Assembly: GCA_964036275.1 (NCBI GenBank)
Contig: OZ038434.1
Span: 5,292,560 to 5,356,559 of the forward strand
Source of the DNA: Litoditis marina
Lineage: Eukaryota; Nematoda; Chromadorea; Rhabditida; Rhabditidae
Length of the DNA: 64,000 nucleotides
Direction: 5' to 3'
Below, piece by piece: positions 53,376 to 64,000 of the stretch. Position numbers and translations under genes: made by a program. Position 1 is the first letter of the stretch. Each line of letters starts with the position of its first letter. The notes beneath the pieces were generated by a model. It was not told the origin of the DNA, made no database searches, and saw only the letters and a program-made list of their open reading frames with translations.

Positions 53376-56300
53376 CTACAACTCGACATCGGGTGCGGCT
53401 GTAGGGGGCGGGGCTACGACCGGGCGCGTCCGGGGCAGAAGGGAGGACACGTCCACGTAGTTGAAAAAGAGGAAGAGACTGACGACGATCAGCAGAAGCA
53501 CACCCGCCTTGCTCCTGAACCACCAACACTAGTTACGCTTCGCATTATTAATTATGTAATGAAGACAAAATAAAGTGAAGACGAAATGACAATCAAATCA
53601 GAATGTGAGAACAACTCATTCAAATGAACTCAATGAAGTACATCAAAACCTCTCAGAAAAGTGTCATTATTCAGAGCAAATCCCGTACAAAAAAAGTTTA
53701 TAGAATGTTATTTAAGAGGAATAAATTTTGTATTTTGTGTTCCACACCGTTATGTTTTTCTATAAACTGAGTCAAGAAAAAACGAACCTAGACCCGGTGA
53801 ACGGCCGGAAAATATCGAGAACTGTGGCGATCACGTAGAGGAAAATCTTCAGCAATTCCAACTGAAAAACAGATTATGAAGGAGAGAAGGATAAAAACAC
53901 TGCGGGAAATCACACAATGCTATAACGCTGACCACTAGGGACAGAAAACCAAAATATTTCAGCATCTTTACAATTTTCAGTAATTGGTCTTTGGTTTTCC
54001 GAACGGTAGAAGAACTGATAGTTTTCATTGTATCTGAGCGCGATATCGGAAAGGTCGGAAGTCGGAATACAACCACTTTGAGAAGTCTGAATTTGTTTGT
54101 AAGTGTTTTAAATGAGGAATTCCCATACACTTATTTATTTCCAGCCGACAAAGAAATTCACAAATCAAAAGTTTCCTGAGGAACCTACCAGAATGTTGAC
54201 TCCCGAGAGGAGTACTGTATTGCCGCCGCCCCACGAACTGCCTCCTAACCGCAGATCCAGCGTCTGTTTGATGGAATTCTCCATCCGTATCATCTGAAAA
54301 TTAGCACATATAATAGAGAATCTGAAAAATACATTCATCAAACAAGAATCTCCCCCAGTGGGAACTTGCTTGCTCCTAGAATATAATGCGCCGCTTTCAC
54401 TTTCGACCAGTTTTCCACATTTGCGAACCTTCTGGTAAATGAAGTGTTCCCGTATTTTAATCGGAGAATGAGTTCCTTCGTTCCTTGTTCGATAGCAGTA
54501 TATGGTGTTCACCCCTTTTCCAGAATAGTTGTTCTCTAACCTGATTCTGTACAGCCTCTACCGTCTCCTCGACAGTTCTAAACCGGTCATTGTACTGATA
54601 ATCCAATCGATTGGCGATCGTCTTCTGTTCCAGTTTCAGAGACTGGTACTCGGCCTGGTGCAACTCGATCGTCTCGTTCAGCAAATCCTCCAGTTTCTAA
54701 AAAATTGAACATATAGAATATATAACATTGCTTCAATATTACATAGTTAATAATTCATTGATGAAAAACTAGTTTCAGGATGAAACAACAGTCAGTTTAT
54801 TTTTCTACAAATAAGGTCTAAAGTTCTGAGCTTGAAACTTAAATTTTTGAGCGCTCAAAACTCCATTTGCAGCCAAACCTGAAGACTCGATCATTTTCCA
54901 AGTATCAGATTTTTAGATACTATTAGAGCGAGCCCATGAACCAACCTTGGATCTGAACCTCTCCTCGTCCAACGTTCGATTTAGATCAGCTACCTCACTC
55001 CTCAGATCACTTCTTAGAGATACCTGAACAGGTACACTCATTGGTTTGCAATTAGCAATAGAAATGTTTGCTCCATAAACCATGTAACTTTCGAGGAATT
55101 CACAGTCCCATAAGATAGAGTCACGACGTAGAAAGAACTCTATTATCTATACAGTACCATTATTCGAAAAAAACGTTCGTAAGTGAAAAGAAGCGCCGGT
55201 TAATAGCCATGGGCATAAACGGGCCCATCTAAACACCATTAATATGTTATATACATAACCTACTAGTTTGTTCGTCTTTAACATACCGTAATATCATCGC
55301 ATTTATTCTCAATCTTTTGCAAATGTCGTCTCAGCCGCCTGAATTCTTCTACCAGCTGAGTTTCTTCCAATGGATTCGGCGTAGAAGTCATCAGGAACGA
55401 TGGATCAGACTGCAACACAAAAACACAATTGCAATAGGAGTAGCACAAAACCATAGACAAACAAAAAAATATTACGAATTGTGAATAAACAGTTTGATAA
55501 CCTTCTCTCTCTTGTTCAGAGTTAATCAGTTGATAGCATAAAAATCGAATGGTATTCGTCAATGAGATGGAGAATATCCGTCTAGGAGAGTCTCTCTCTC
55601 TCTTTCTCATCTTTATCTCTCTATCTCGTTCTCTCTCACATTATCTCTATCTCTTTTCTCTTCTCCCTCTCTCTCTAACCTACCAGTCTACTGACATCCT
55701 CCTCCCGCTCTTCTTTCCTTCTGTCCTCAGCTGTCCGACTGGGAGTTCCAGTCAGGTCCATCTTCATACCAGCAGGGAGGGTCGACGATTTCGAGGGCTT
55801 ACTCGTACCGCTGCAAGAAAAAATGAAATCGACTATTTTGAGAAATGTCAAATTGAATTGTGAGATGGTGAACAGAAAAAGAAAAGGATAGGATAAGAGA
55901 GCGTTTTTTGAAATATGTAAAAGTTATATAAAACAACTGTGAGTCATCAGAGCAATAGCTAAAGGGAACTAAAGAGAGGTGGGGGGGGGGGGGGGGAGAG
56001 AGAGAGAGAGAAAGAGAAAGAGGAAGAGAGAGAGATAGAGAAGAGAGATAGAGGCAAATTTATTCACTCACTGTGTGCTTCCTCCGTGTTCGGAATCGGC
56101 GTAGAAGACAGAATGACCCACTCGCGAGTCATCGCCTGCAAGGACAAGAAATGCATTAGTCATTAGACAACAAATACATTACTCTTCTATAATTGGCAAA
56201 AGTGGCACAGAAAGAAAAAACATAGTTTTCTCATCATTTTCGTGATAATAAACTAACAACACCTGTCAAAAGAGTGAAAGCAAGGATTTCTGTGCCAGGT

Positions 56301-59300
56301 TTCACCATCTAGTTGGGAGTTTTTAATTTCAACAGAACCAGCCTTTCAAGTTATGACAGAAACATCACGTTGTAATATTGCTATAACATTTAACATATTG
56401 AATCAATTAGTACAAAGATCTTCTCTTGACTGTACTAGTCGTATTCCAGTTACACGTCACCGGCGTTTGAGGATGAATTCGTCATCCACTAGTCTCAAGT
56501 ACACATTCTGATTCAGAACCTAATCCGGCACCAAGGGTAAACATGATCACCTATCTCTCCATAAAAGTCAGGGCGAAAGGCAAAGGTACACACTTGAAGA
56601 GACTGCTATCCACAAACTGAACAGTTCCACTTAGAATATGCTAGTTGGAACAGGATTATTCACCCCATACCGTTTATCGATAGTCTTATTTTCGTCAGAT
56701 ACCTCGTTTCCGTTCATGTTTCGAGTCGGAATACTTTCTACACTGTTATTTCCGCTCATATTTTTAGTTTCCAAAAAGTTCATGATTAATTTCTCCCCCT
56801 TCCCGCCAATACTTCAAAACCTCCTCTTATAAGTACTTCCCCTTCCTCCCAAATGTCCATTTATTTTGACTATTATCTCGCTGATATTCCTGTGATTCCC
56901 TTCCCCAATACATTTAACCCCGGTCAATCGAGACCATTGATGTGTTTATATATCGTGTTATTGTAGAATGGCAGTTTCTCGCACCACTATTCTAGTTCTC
57001 GGTTTCGTCTGTTCAGCAAGCGCCCTCAAATGCCATTTCGGTTGGTTAGAGAGTTTTCCTGGTTACACTATTTGAAATATCCCTGAACCTTTTACGCAGA
57101 GGTAACTATGGGTCGCAGGCACCACAAAGGTGTGAACATTCTACCGAAAAGAACCCGGTTCTCGAAATAAATACATGAGTGATGTTGTTACTTTAAAAAT
57201 AGGCTAATTTCCTCGAGTTCGGCAAAATTAAGACTCGTATCTATGATTTTCCCGCCTACGTGGACAACTTTACTGGATGCTAGTTTGATGAACAAGAGCA
57301 GTGCCAAGACTCCCCAGTAGAATCGAAATACCGTCTTACCCAATTCATTCCAGGTAGCCAGCAATTCTCCTCCGTGGTCTACGATGACTTTGGAGTCTCT
57401 ACCGTCGACCACACATGTAATGCAAATGAGAACTATTGCGTTAAGTAGGTTATTTTAACAGAGAGAGAGAAAAAGAGAGAGAGAGAAAGTTAGAGAAACA
57501 GAGACGGGAGACCAGCAAACTAGAAAACCACTTTTTCTTTCAGACAGATCGAGAAAGTTGGCAACAATAACGTGAAAGTGGCCTACTTCTGCGCTAACCA
57601 GAACCAACAGTTTCAATCTGCCTTGGAGACTTGTCCGGTGAGCGATGAACTGTCATTTTTTCAGACATACTTTCAAACTAAACGCAAACTATGCTTAGCA
57701 CCGATGAAACAAAATTGAGATTCTGGCTTCAATAAACGAGACGGGAAATAAATTATGCAGCGAAAATCGGATCTGGGTGTTTATAGCACCCTGAGCATGA
57801 ACCATTAAATGCGTATGTGTACGTATAGTTCATACGTAAAACGTTTAAAAAAAATCTTATAACTACGAGTAACGTGCCCAGAAATTCTTCCGAGACACAC
57901 ATATCACTATCACTAGTCCAGATAGGAAAGAAGAATGACTAGTACTATAATTTGCAATATTTTACCATAACTATATTACAGACAACCGGCTGCTACCCTT
58001 CGTACGACAACGGCATCAGCAAGTACACGTGCTGTTGTCAGGGAAACTACTGTAACAGCTCCCAGTCGGTATCTACCATCATCGCCACATCCATCTCACT
58101 CCTCTTCTTATTCGGCACAAAACTGTTGTAGACGAACACTGTACCTATGATGCTTCATCATGTATCACCCACTTGTACCACAGACCTTTTACAGTAATTA
58201 TTACGCCTCCAATAAATGACTATATTGTATACTTCATCTTCATTAATCGACCACCGTGAGAAACGAAGAGCTACCCGGAATTGTGTATCTTTCTTGCTGC
58301 CAGATAGAGACAGCCAAATCATAGCAAACCCCACCGCATGACGTCTGCTAGGTATCATTCAGCAGGAATGAGACAGACACATCGCACTACCAATTTTTCA
58401 CCAAAAATTTATGGGGATTTCGATACTTTACATCAGGCACCAATCCACCGCGTTCTTATTACGTTATTAGAGTTAAACATGAGAAAACTAATGATTTTGC
58501 GACAAAATCAAAAAAACATTCTCGTTTTCGTCCGAAAGGGAGCCCGTTTTCCGGCTATTCAAACAACTTTACTGGGTTACCTCATTCACCTTTTTTATTA
58601 CCAACCATTTTACCTTATTTTTTATTACCAAATTATTAGTTGACTACCAACCGTTATTCGCCTCGTTCACATTGTCGGCTGATCCAAACGTGTTCTTTAT
58701 CTTGTGAGCCAACTCCATGGGGGCCGCCATCACAGACTCCGTCATTCCCTTGATATTGGCGCCAGTTCGCCTGCAACACACACAATAATCAATACGCATG
58801 AAAAGTACAGGACTACAAACTATTGTAACTAGGCTCCATGTTCCGCTGTTTATAAAATGTTTATGTGTTTGGTTCAAGAAAGACTACAAACTATTGTTAC
58901 CAGGCATCGCTCTGTAGAGTGAGGTATGGTCATCTTGTTCTAATGATGTGTTTGTAGTTTGATCAGCAAGGTCGGATCATTCCTAATACATAACATTTCC
59001 GCTCTCTGGGTATTGCGTTAAACTAGATGTTATTAACACAATCACATAAAAAAAGAGCGGAACATTCGTTATATGGATATGAAGTCTCGATTGTTATTAT
59101 AACAACCATGAAAAAGTGAGTACGGTAAAATCAATACACAATATGAAGAGACTATTTGGATATTTGATTATTCGCGCCGCTCTCTTTCTTTACATAGTTA
59201 CGCATCGGTTGGAGCATAGATAGCGGGTGGAAATAGTGACATGTAAACAAACACAACATCTATACGCACTACTATAGTGAAATCACTATTTTTCGAATAA

Positions 59301-62209
59301 TAACCTCTCACAGTTCAAACGATCGAGAACACCCGAAAAGCGAAGACAATGTTTCTCAAATTTCTGAAGAGACATGACAGTGCGGGTAGAATTCAAATAT
59401 AAAATATCATTTCTCGATAGACTACTTTAGTTTACCTGCGGTTCAACCGAATCCCCTGAAACTCACAATGGAAGATGTAAGCACTATTTATTTATCTACA
59501 TTCAAGAAATGTGACCCTCGCTTATCATAAGAAGGAGGAAATAACCGAGAACAAAACTAAATTTGGTTATAGTATTTCATTTAAATATTGAATACATACC
59601 GTATTCCTTGTCCTACTGTAGACATGACATTCGATCGGTTACTGGTATCGAGTGCGGCGCCCCCGTTTTCAAGCTCCTCCAATCGAGCTTCATAGATGCC
59701 CAACTTCTTCTGAAAACAACTCATTCGCAGAATAACTCGTAGTTGTGAATCAATATGTTACACAGACAAAAGTTCCACGTTGCCACGTCTTCAATTTTCC
59801 ATTCGAGTCAATGTCCAAGTTTATCAATATCAATATACTGTTGTATTGATAACTTGATCTTGTGAAAGCTATCCCCAAATGGAATGTTTTTTTTCCATTT
59901 CAACGTCCAGCTGATAAGCATCCGCTCTCCTATCAGAAAAGAAAACTGTATTGACTGATACGTAATACAATACATGACTGCGAGACTTTGCCCTCGTAAT
60001 TCTCAAAACTCAGAACTGGTTGGAAAACTAGTGGACCTAATAGCCATTTCATGTTCTTCTGACCTACAAATTAGATAATAGGTTAGAGTGTACGGCAATT
60101 GATATCAGTATACGGTGCCGGAATAAACTATCTGCGTCATTTCTAGATTCACTCTCTTTCTCTCCTATGCAGAGAACGAAGCAATGGTATTATTACCAAC
60201 TGGCGCCATATTTTATGAAAAGATCTACGCATCTACCTGACTAATCCATTTGGAAAAATACAAAACTCGGCCTCGTAAACACATTTCAACCGCTCATAGA
60301 TGCAGCTTAAATTTCATCCAATGTGCGCAAGTTTCTAGCAACAGGTACATTCCGATACAGCGTGAAGAGATAAAACTACTCTCACTCTCTCTCCCTCTAT
60401 CCCCCCCCCCCTCCCCACTCCCTCTCCCTGTCTGATCCGCACCTGTAGATTCTCCGTGTCGTGCGCGTGTCGCTTGTTCTTCTTCTCGAAATTCTGTCGT
60501 ATTCGTGCCATTTGCGGGTTGTCGGCCCCGCGTTGCGCCTCCGCTTCTTTCGTCAACGCAAGAAACTCCTCCACGTCTCCTGCAGCATAATAAAACATGC
60601 AAAACTGATAAGTCAGCGAACTAAAAGGTTCCTATTAGGGCCGCGATTTTGTAGCCGAAATCTCCATTTTCCGGCCTAATAGTCCCTCAACTTTTCACCC
60701 GTTGTGTTGTGAAACATTGTGATGAGACCAAATAATTGGTTCGCCGAAATCGGTTAAATTTTGAGCTTTGAGCCGAACCTCTTAAATTTGGCTTATTCTG
60801 ATCCATCATGAGAAAGAGTGGCGTAAAAAAAAGTTTTTCGATAGATACTCAGATCTTACTAGTGAAGGGACGAAATTGAAATGAACCAGCCGTGCTGCTC
60901 TAGCAAACAAGACTATACCTGCTCTTTGAAGGCTGACCACCTTCAATCTCTCGCGAGCCGTGTCCATCTTCTCAATCAGTCGCTGCCGTTCTCGCTCATC
61001 GCCACCTGCAGAATATGAACATTGAAGAATAAAAACATTTCAAAACAACTGCAAAACAATATAGTTTTGTTTTTTGGTTTTGTTTTGTCTTCTTAAGGGC
61101 GCCAGTTTTCCAACGTGAACAAACAGAAACCAAACAACATTAACTACGAGAATACGACCACTTCGCGTAACACAGGAAATGGTTGTATACACCAGTAAGG
61201 TCCGTTTCGATAACAAGTAGTTCGTTTCAGATTGAAACGCGAAAAATTGATGATTTCAACAAAAAATAGACAAGTATTCTTGTTCTAGCCGCACAAGTAG
61301 CTTATTTTTCAGTTTTTGTGGCTTTTCGGACCACATCACTCAACATTGATAATAGCCTTGAATGCCTTACCCGGTGAGGCGCTCTGGCCGTCATCAGATG
61401 ACCTGACGCTACTTCTCTCGCCATCCGTCCAATGAGCCTGCAACACACAACTTGTAGTTGTAGTTGGTCAATTCACTTTAATAATTTCCAATCTAATAGG
61501 ATTGAAGCGCCACATAAAGCCTACACGTTTCGATTATAATAGGGGTTGTGTAAAAACCTTGACTTAACGTTGTGTAGTTGTGGTGGCGGTAAAGGTAAGG
61601 GTATAGGTCTGACTTTTTTTTCACTTTTTCTGCTTCATAAATCATAATTAATTCTTATATCGAACACGAAACGAACGGAAAATAGAATACCTTTCATTTT
61701 TGACTTTTCTTTTCACTATCAGATCTATGCAAAGAATCGAAAACCACTTCAAACCGTTCGCTTAAAATCCCATACAATCGAAAACCAAAAACTAACGTTT
61801 GTCCATTTGCTTACGAACAGATAAGGAGATGAGAAGAGCTTAGTTTCGAAAAAAAGAAGGAATGTTGAAAAATGACAGACAAGAATCCGACTCAATCAAC
61901 TACTTTATGGGTTAGAAACAAAGAGCAAGTAGAATAACTATATTTCGAATTCGAAATCGGGTGGATGCCGCAATTACAGCGGAACCTAAGAGATCAAACC
62001 CTAGATAACATTAGAAATATGAGCCAGACAAACCAATCCTATCGTGTTCTATTCAACCCTGTAATAATCTGTTAACCATAGGTCAAAGAGCAAAAACACA
62101 AATATAAAGCAAATAAACAACGACAAACACCCACCTCGTGTATATTTTGCGGTTGAAGAGCCCTCATTGTGCCCGCATGATAGGACAAACGACGTCTGCT
62201 GAAGCCCAT
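53376..62209 (-). CDS. TMCC-family transmembrane and coiled-coil protein
   Basis: Fourteen exons give 486 aa with every phase matching: 62209-62135, 61437-61371, 61005-60919, 60579-60443, 59709-59600, 58770-58652, 56135-56072, 55810-55684, 55409-55287, 55023-54946, 54696-54541, 54293-54189, 53861-53788, 53514-53376. The start ATG follows an in-frame TAA. Residues about 50-145 are coiled coil (ERQRLIEKMDTARERLK, FEKKNKRHAHDTENLQKKLG). About 160-195 hold the family signature GANIKGMTESV...KNTFGSADN. About 275-400 are a second coiled coil (EVADLNRTLDEERFRSKKLE, NETIELHQAEYQSLK). Two hydrophobic segments near 419-434 and 443-458 end the protein, as in TMCC1-3 and Drosophila dementin, which sit in the ER membrane with the coiled coils in the cytosol. 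A Ly6-like gene on the other strand lies inside its 2.5-kb intron (56136-58651). Family call is from motif order. Confidence 0.88.
55981..55996 (+). repeat. G16 tract beside a GA-rich stretch
   Basis: Sixteen G on the plus strand, followed by about 60 bp of GA-rich sequence, in an intron of the TMCC-like gene. Such tracts can fold into G-quadruplex structures and are unstable in worms lacking the FANCJ/DOG-1 helicase. Confidence 0.9.
56968..58131 (+). CDS. Ly6/three-finger-like GPI-anchored protein, nested gene
   Basis: Four exons give 135 aa in phase: 56968-57040, 57354-57444, 57544-57637, 57982-58131. The N-terminus is a signal peptide (MAVSRTTILVLGFVCSASA). The mature part has ten cysteines beginning KCHFG, with CNANENYC in the middle and CCCQGNYCN near the end; the CC...C-N ending is the hallmark of the Ly6/uPAR three-finger fold. 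After NSS comes a hydrophobic C-terminal tail (ISLLFLFGTKLL) without a cytoplasmic part, fitting GPI anchoring at the outer cell surface. It lies wholly within an intron of the TMCC-like gene, on the opposite strand. Nematodes have many such genes (for example the odr-2/hot group); which one this matches cannot be told. Confidence 0.82.
58132..58651. other. 3' flank of the nested Ly6-like gene
   Basis: No further exon on either strand up to the TMCC-like exon at 58652. The region ends in a TTTTTATTACC-rich stretch. Confidence 0.4.
60401..60411 (+). repeat. C11 tract in a TMCC-like intron
   Basis: Eleven C preceded and followed by CT-rich sequence, just downstream (in gene sense) of the exon 60579-60443. 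Confidence 0.85.
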
Positions 62210-64000
62210 TTAGAATTAGACACAGACGAAAACAGGAACACCGTATCTCTGTCTGCCTCGTAGACAAGGCAGGAATTATGTGGGTAGGGGGGAGTACACT
62301 GCGCACTTCTTGTCAAAATAATACTGATAGGGAATGGAGTCCCCACAATAGATAAGACGCGGGGAGAGAGAGTGAACTTTGTTCCAAACAAAGACCCTAA
62401 CAGACCCCACTATCAATGTTCAATGTTGAAACAGCTTCTGCTCACGGCCCATTACACAAAGGGGGGGGGGGGGGGGATTACGAAATTATGTGTCATCAAA
62501 TTTCCGGAAGTTCTAGAAACTACGAATCGGCGATCGGCGTACATTGAATACTTATATTTGTGTTTTTAATGATAGCTATGCTAGATAATTATCTGTTGTT
62601 ATTTTGAGGTTCTGTTCGTAATAACAGAGAAGAAATAATCACTTATATCATATATGATTTCACGAGTTTCCGTTAAAATCATCTCACCCATATCGCGACA
62701 AGATTTTAATTTAATTTCTAGATGTAGATACCGCGCACTCTGATTCCGCACTTTGTACCCAATTCATTCAAAATACTCGTTGTAACAATATGATGTCCTT
62801 TTGACAGCTATGCGCTATCAATCAAAATTTGCGCAGAACGCCCTGATTAATCGAAATGAAATTCTCAAGAGGAAAAGTTGCGCTCGCATTACTATTTACA
62901 CCCCGCCCAGTTTCTTGCAGTCAGCTCTAATCGTACGCCATTTTCCAAACTTCGCATTGATCCATAGCAGTAAACTAGCTAACTTTGAAATTGGATAATT
63001 GGACTGGAAATATCAGAAACCGCTATCAAGTTAGAAAATCGTGAATGAAAGAATTAGATTCGGGATCATGAAGTGGCTTGGAAATCTACTTGGTTTCTTT
63101 GAACTTCAAAAGCAGCTGGTGTCAGGGGGTGGTAATAAACAAGCTGCCCATAACTCACATCAACATTTCAAACGACAAAGCAATAGATATCTCGACAGAG
63201 TTATAAACTCGTGGTCACGAATGCCTGGATAGAAAATGAATAAATAATATTCACACGAACAAAAAACAAAAGCAATGAAAAAAACAAACGCACATTTGAT
63301 ATAGTACATATATTAATTAGGCAATGAATATTAAAGGTTGTAAGCGGATAATATTCAAAATTAGATAGCCATAGATTAAAAAACTTGACAGCTGGTGGTC
63401 AATCATTAAAAGTGAACCATGGTAACACAGAAATTAAATAAGGTCGTCAAACAGAGTCATATTATTATTAGTAATACAGAAGATTAAAAGGCTATTAATA
63501 TCTGACCGTCATAAAAGGATAAATTCGCGGGACAACGTGAAAAGCACGTGAACTTTGCACCACAAACAAAATGGTTACAGCGATTGTAAGAACTTTGAAA
63601 AATGATGTCATTCAATCGAGTTATCTATCTTAAAGTATACTCAATCTATAACTTCAAGAGTTGTAACATTTTCTATGAATGTTTGTGGTGGCCCATAAAT
63701 AATACCAAGTTCTAACCGTAGTAATAGGGGGTATTCCCGTGCGACAAAAGACAGACTATTAATCATGATAACATGTGTATAAACAACCGAGGCACATGTC
63801 TGTGCGGCTGACCACATTAATAATACAGATACACAGATAGCAGTATCAACTCGGTCTTCTAATATAGGGGGAACTGAATAGAACAGAGTAACTTTTTCAG
63901 CGCATTAAAAAACTGCCGATACGAATGTGTGTTATGGTTTTCTGTTTTTCTCGTTTCAAAACTGTCAAAGTAGCAGAACAGCTAGGCGTATGTTGGATGT
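62210..64000. other. 5' flank of the TMCC-like gene, no gene seen
   Basis: It should include the promoter of the minus-strand TMCC-like gene. A G16 tract lies at 62461-62476. ORFs here are short, overlap on both strands and lack splice support, so none is called. Confidence 0.4.

Noticed and set aside
53241..53573. 110-aa plus-strand ORF
   Set aside because: It is antisense to the last TMCC-like exon, which encodes the second membrane helix in phase.
54165..54512. Long minus-strand ORF across 54165-54512 as one exon
   Set aside because: Only 54189-54293 is exon; the rest reads through an intron with a clear TTTTCAG acceptor.
57188..57412. Minus-strand 74-aa ORF in the nested gene region
   Set aside because: It overlaps exon 2 of the Ly6-like gene on the other strand, whose phase and cysteines are consistent.
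60294..60602. 102-aa minus-strand ORF, Gly/Arg-rich
   Set aside because: It is the wrong frame of the TMCC-like exon 60579-60443; the alternate frame joins in phase with both neighbours.

Overview
This is eukaryotic DNA, most likely from a Caenorhabditis-type nematode. Genes are built of short exons joined by introns with GT...TTTCAG-like ends, the base composition is AT-rich, and two genes belong to the receptor-L-domain ('irld'-type) family that is expanded in Caenorhabditis. There is no sign of bacterial or viral gene organisation. Exon models were built by hand from splice signals and reading-frame phase; none was checked by search.

Layout. (1) 0.5-13.7 kb: a head-to-tail pair of minus-strand genes for secreted proteins with three receptor-L-type repeats each. 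Most exon lengths are identical and the promoter regions are similar. The intergenic DNA holds a small hairpin element, and the last intron of the upstream copy holds a large inverted-repeat element with tRNA-like cores. (2) 13.7-16.6 kb: sparse DNA with a decayed L-domain fragment and one orphan exon. (3) 16.6-21.5 kb: an unidentified minus-strand multi-exon gene. A truncated LINE-like ORF1 element sits between its exons, and its 5' side runs into the array. (4) 21.57-50.47 kb: a roughly 29 kb tandem array of a 262-282 bp unit (mostly 268, 272 or 273 bp). Each unit carries one 82-nt tRNA-Ser(UGA) gene on the minus strand with A box, B box and a T-run terminator. I count 94 units: 91 with a full-length tRNA, two split by transposon insertions and one truncated. 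Four insertions interrupt the array: two hAT-type MITEs with perfect 8-bp target duplications, one ORF1-only LINE-like element, and one shorter element with an ATT-type tail. (5) 50.5-53.4 kb: sparse DNA with a solitary tRNA-Ser(UGA) at 51.8 kb that lacks the array spacer. (6) 53.4-62.2 kb: a 14-exon minus-strand gene for a TMCC-family (transmembrane and coiled-coil) protein. A plus-strand Ly6/three-finger-like GPI-anchored protein gene is nested in one of its introns. (7) 62.2-64 kb: no gene seen.

The standout is the tRNA-Ser(UGA) satellite. A gene that normally occurs in dispersed single copies has been amplified to nearly a hundred largely intact copies with Pol III signals, arranged in spacer subfamilies and multi-unit blocks. 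Repeated 62-aa minus-strand and roughly 63-aa plus-strand ORFs in this region are read-through of the tRNA unit and are not proteins.
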